From Udeniomyces pyricola (taxonomy: Eukaryota > Basidiomycota > Tremellomycetes > Cystofilobasidiales > Mrakiaceae), in contig BCIK01000024.1 in the NCBI GenBank assembly GCA_039545295.1, forward strand, positions 1 to 64,000: a DNA stretch of 64,000 bases, read 5' to 3'. Positions 61,163 to 64,000 of the stretch are shown here, piece by piece (position 1 is the stretch's first letter; every line of letters starts with the position of its first letter). The notes beneath the pieces are model-generated. The model was given only the letters and a program-made list of their open reading frames with translations, did not search any database and was not told the DNA's origin. Both the position numbers and the translations under genes were made by a program.

Positions 61163-63347
61163 TCAATTACTATCAGGATCATCCATCTTCTTCTCGTTGA
61201 TGTCTTCATAGACCTCGACTTCAACCGTGACCATAACGCCTTCTGCTTTTTGCTCCATCACAGACGCCGTTGGAACTGTGCTCATCGTCGACGGAGTAGA
61301 TGCTTGAGGGCGATCCATATGAGAGTCGATAGATGACGATAACTCAGAGTCGGACAAATGTGACGACGGAAAATCAGGTTGCGAGCTCCTGGTTTTCCAT
61401 AGCATCGAGTCAACTCCACCGAGGGGATTCTGGGAACTCTTGAGGTTTGGAGTAGTGCGACGGACGATACGACCGAACAGCGCGATACTGAAATGAAAGA
61501 TATCACTGCATCGCACGAGGACACGATGAACCATGTCTGACCAAGCCTGTACGACATCAGGTTGAGTCGAAAAAATCAAACAGATGATGGTGGCTCTCTG
61601 TGGAAGGTGTGAGAAAATGACCAGAGGGGTAGCCTGCCGAGCAAACATGGATGTCATCGGGGACTTACGTTGGCAGAATATATCAAGATTGGACCGGCGT
61701 AGATCAAGCGTGCAACGAGACATATATTGAGGATTGCGTTGACCTAGAGTTGCCAATAATCAAGAACGTAGGGATCAGGGATCATATTTAAAGTGAACAG
61801 GGATTCCTGAGCAACAGATGAGTTTACCATGAAGAATGCACCCAGAAGAAGGACCCTGACTGCCAAGCCAAGGGGCCCATCGTTTCTGATCTTGATCAGC
61901 GTAACAAAGCTTTTGCGGGGCTTAACGGATGAAGAAGATGGAGGAGGAAACGTATCATTCGTCGTCCAGCTGAGAGCATCGGTTGAGGCGGCCGGCATCA
62001 AACCTGCGTTCGCTGTCACTTGGGGCCGGGGTCGATCAAGACCGTAGATGATCAAGCACATCCCCATGGCTATGTCTACGAGTGTGGTCATGACGAACAA
62101 GACGAGGGTAGTGTACTAAGTCGAATAAATAGACGCAAGACGTCAAGATGTGGCTGTGAGCTGTAAACCTGTGTAAACCTATTAGGCTTGGTCCCTCACA
62201 TAGTATAGATTGACCGCGGCTGGGACGGCGAGGACTGGATTTGAACAATGGACATCATCAAGTGTTAGCACGATTCTCAATCTCGCTCATTACCGATTGA
62301 AACGAGTATCATAAGCACTTACAGCAGAGTACGCCAAGATGTTGAACAAGGGTGTGGTCACGATGAACGACCAAGAGGCTGACCGTCGTGATTGTGCAGT
62401 ACAAGGCCCATGGACTAAAGACGGTCTGTCATGCGAAGAATCACACGTATCAAGAGCTAGGATGATCAGGTAATGTGACTGCTTCCTCTCAGAGCTGCAT
62501 ATACCAAACGCAAGTTCACACACAAAGCGATCAAACCACTTAGATTCCCCCCATCGAGCCAGCTTCGAATTGTGCGGAGCGATGCGAAAGAGCATGAGAG
62601 TGGCGAACATCAGGTCTGAGTAGGCTGTTGAGACGCCACCGCTGCCGGATAAGTGAAGACAATCCGTGATGAGGATGAACAGTGAGCTAGGCTCCGTTAT
62701 TGAAACCGATAAAAAAAATTCATAGTCTAGCTACTGACGAGAACACTGTGCTGGACTGGATCAGAGGAATAGGCCAGCTCGGGATTTTGTAGACATATCC
62801 ACGGTAAGCAACAAGGCTGGAAGTGTTGGAAATCAGACGTGTGCGGACTACCAATGACCAGAGATAAGATGATAGCGGTTGGAAGGCAAACCCACGAGAT
62901 GAGTGTCGACGCAGAGAACACAATAGAGAGCGACAAGTAAGTCCATGGCAAGAAGTGATGGCGACGAATCTGTAGGTAGAGAACAATGGTGCAAGATAGC
63001 AGATCAGATACTGATTGATGAGCATCCTGTCACTCAGCGACATTTGGTGCGCCTCAAAACCGGGGGGCAGATGGTGTTACTTACATTCGGAGCGAGGACT
63101 AGGGTGAGTGTTAAGGTAACCGTCAGGATTATACCTATAAGCTGACAGGCTAAGTAGAAATGTTGAGCAGTCGCGGATGGGAAGAAGGAACCGCTCGAAA
63201 AAGGGCTGCAGAGAGCAAAGGGCGGATTCAGCATAGATGTGAGAATTCAGACAGAAACCGCCTCAAATGACCCCCTCTGGACAAAGCCAGAGCGGACAGA
63301 CACATAACTCACACAATCTTGTTCATCTGCACGTGAGACGATACCAT
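61163..63347 (-). CDS. Unrecognised multi-pass membrane protein
   Basis: I do not recognise the family. The start MVSSHVQMNKI joins in phase over an intron to VPFSSGSFFPSATAQHFYLA and then the first helix CQLIGIILTVTLTLTLVLAP. Later exons give LPWTYLSLSIVFSASTLISW, CLPTAIILSLVIG, VAYRGYVYKIPSWPIPLIQS, TTLVDIAMGMCLIIYGLDRP, LAVRVLLLGAFFMVN and RATIICLIFSTQ, suggesting about seven membrane segments. A hydrophilic cytosolic tail (SELSSSIDSHMDRPQASTPS) ends with alternating Val/Glu (GVMVTVEVEVYEDINEKKMD). The layout resembles the abundant seven-helix integral membrane proteins of unknown role in basidiomycetes; function is not inferred. Exon edges in the middle are uncertain. Confidence 0.65.
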
Positions 63348-63797
63348 GGCGTCGAGGCGAGAAGCTAGGTGGAAGTGGCCAATGAAGCTACGCAAAGTTC
63401 AAAGTCGGAGGGACGTGCAGGTATCGAAAAGTCAAGAGATTGAAGAACTGTGGACCAAATGTCCAAGGGTAGTATCTGCCCGTCCTTAGGCGATCAGGAC
63501 CCACGACGCGTGAAGGGGTTAGTCCAGGAAAACAAGGTAAGCGGAATCAAGAAGATAGGAGAATCAGGCCCTGAATTTCCGGAGACTTCGGGCTTTGCCT
63601 TTTTGATTTGCTTGATCATCAAGAGGGGTTGAGAAATGTCATTTTCGATCTATCCAAACTGAACCATGTGTCCGATGGATCGAAAAAGTTTGATGCAGGG
63701 CTGGACGGCTATGTAAAATCACATGGAACACCCCGCCTTCGCCAGCTAGTAGTAACTCAAAGCCCATGCGAAGCCTACTCGTTCATATTCCAGCCTA
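63348..63797. other. Short spacer between two membrane protein genes
   Basis: No convincing coding sequence. It should contain the promoter of the membrane protein gene on its left and the 3' flank of the partial gene on its right. Confidence 0.45.
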
Positions 63798-64000
63798 TCA
63801 GCCCATCGAGCTTGATCGACGTGGGCTCGCTGCATCTGGATGCCTTTCTGCTACGATCTCGGTCTCGATGGTGATCCGGATGCCTTGTTGATTGTTCTCA
63901 GCCTCGTCGGCATCCCATCCTTTCGGATCGCCATGCCTCGATTTGCCTTTTTGACCGGCAAAGGAGGCCAGTAATTGCCGTGGGCCTTGATTCTTCCTAC
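63798..64000 (-). CDS. Possible 3' end of a tandem paralogue of the membrane protein (partial)
   Basis: A minus-strand frame is open from the window edge for 67 codons to a TGA at 63798. It is hydrophilic and ends with QQGIRITIETEIVAERHPDA then ASPRRSSSMG. The pattern GIRITIETEIV resembles GVMVTVEVEVY at the tail of the neighbouring membrane protein, in the same orientation and at the same place relative to the stop. This suggests a tandem duplicate, but only a tail is visible and the match is short. Confidence 0.4.
   Translation of the reverse strand, partial: RKNQGPRQLLASFAGQKGKSRHGDPKGWDADEAENNQQGIRITIETEIVAERHPDAASPRRSSSMG

Noticed and set aside
63608..63874. Plus-strand 88-codon frame at the right edge
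   Set aside because: It overlaps the more convincing minus-strand tail on the opposite strand and has no recognisable motif or splice context.

Overview
The window is nuclear DNA of an intron-rich fungus, most likely a basidiomycete. Nearly every gene is cut by many short GT-AG introns of roughly 50-150 bp. The proteins are typically fungal (Sgf73-type SAGA subunit, Sec2-type Rab GEF, Dck1-type DOCK GEF, a pseudouridine glycosidase fused to a PfkB kinase). No ribosomal or tRNA gene, CRISPR array or transposon coding region was recognised. The genus cannot be named from the sequence.

Layout, left to right. A CSC1/OSCA-type channel gene on the minus strand leaves the window on the left. Then come a mitochondrial-type enoyl-CoA hydratase (-) and a 10 kb DOCK-family GEF gene (-). 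A divergent promoter separates the DOCK gene from an Sgf73-like SAGA subunit (+), which is followed by argininosuccinate synthase (+). A 2.9 kb gene-poor spacer, dense in short palindromes, precedes a sugar-type MFS transporter (+). Next are a Sec2-type Rab GEF (+), a cohesin Scc1/Rad21 kleisin (-), a GABA/choline-type amino acid permease (-), a catalase (-), and a second copy of the same MFS transporter in opposite orientation (-). The right part holds a Mam3/CNNM-type DUF21-CBS membrane protein (-), the PsuG-PfkB pseudouridine catabolism protein (-), and an unrecognised multi-pass membrane protein (-). The 3' end of a possible tandem paralogue of that protein touches the right edge.

The most striking structure links the two inverted transporter paralogues. 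They are clearly diverged over most of their length, yet an 845 bp internal block (29516..30360 against 49306..50150, inverted) is identical except for three substitutions. The identity includes whole introns with microsatellites, and both edges are abrupt. This is what a recent gene conversion tract looks like. The two blocks are about 19 kb apart and bracket the Rab GEF, cohesin, permease and catalase genes.

The other genes are mostly conserved housekeeping functions (arginine synthesis, peroxide removal, secretion, sister-chromatid cohesion, cytoskeletal signalling, ion and solute transport) with no operon-like relationship. Secondary points of interest are a yeast-like separase site and two MCB-type promoter boxes at the kleisin gene, six PxLPxR SH3-ligand motifs in the Sec2-like tail, a probable micro-exon in the SAGA gene, and a stop-free intron in the Mam3-like gene.
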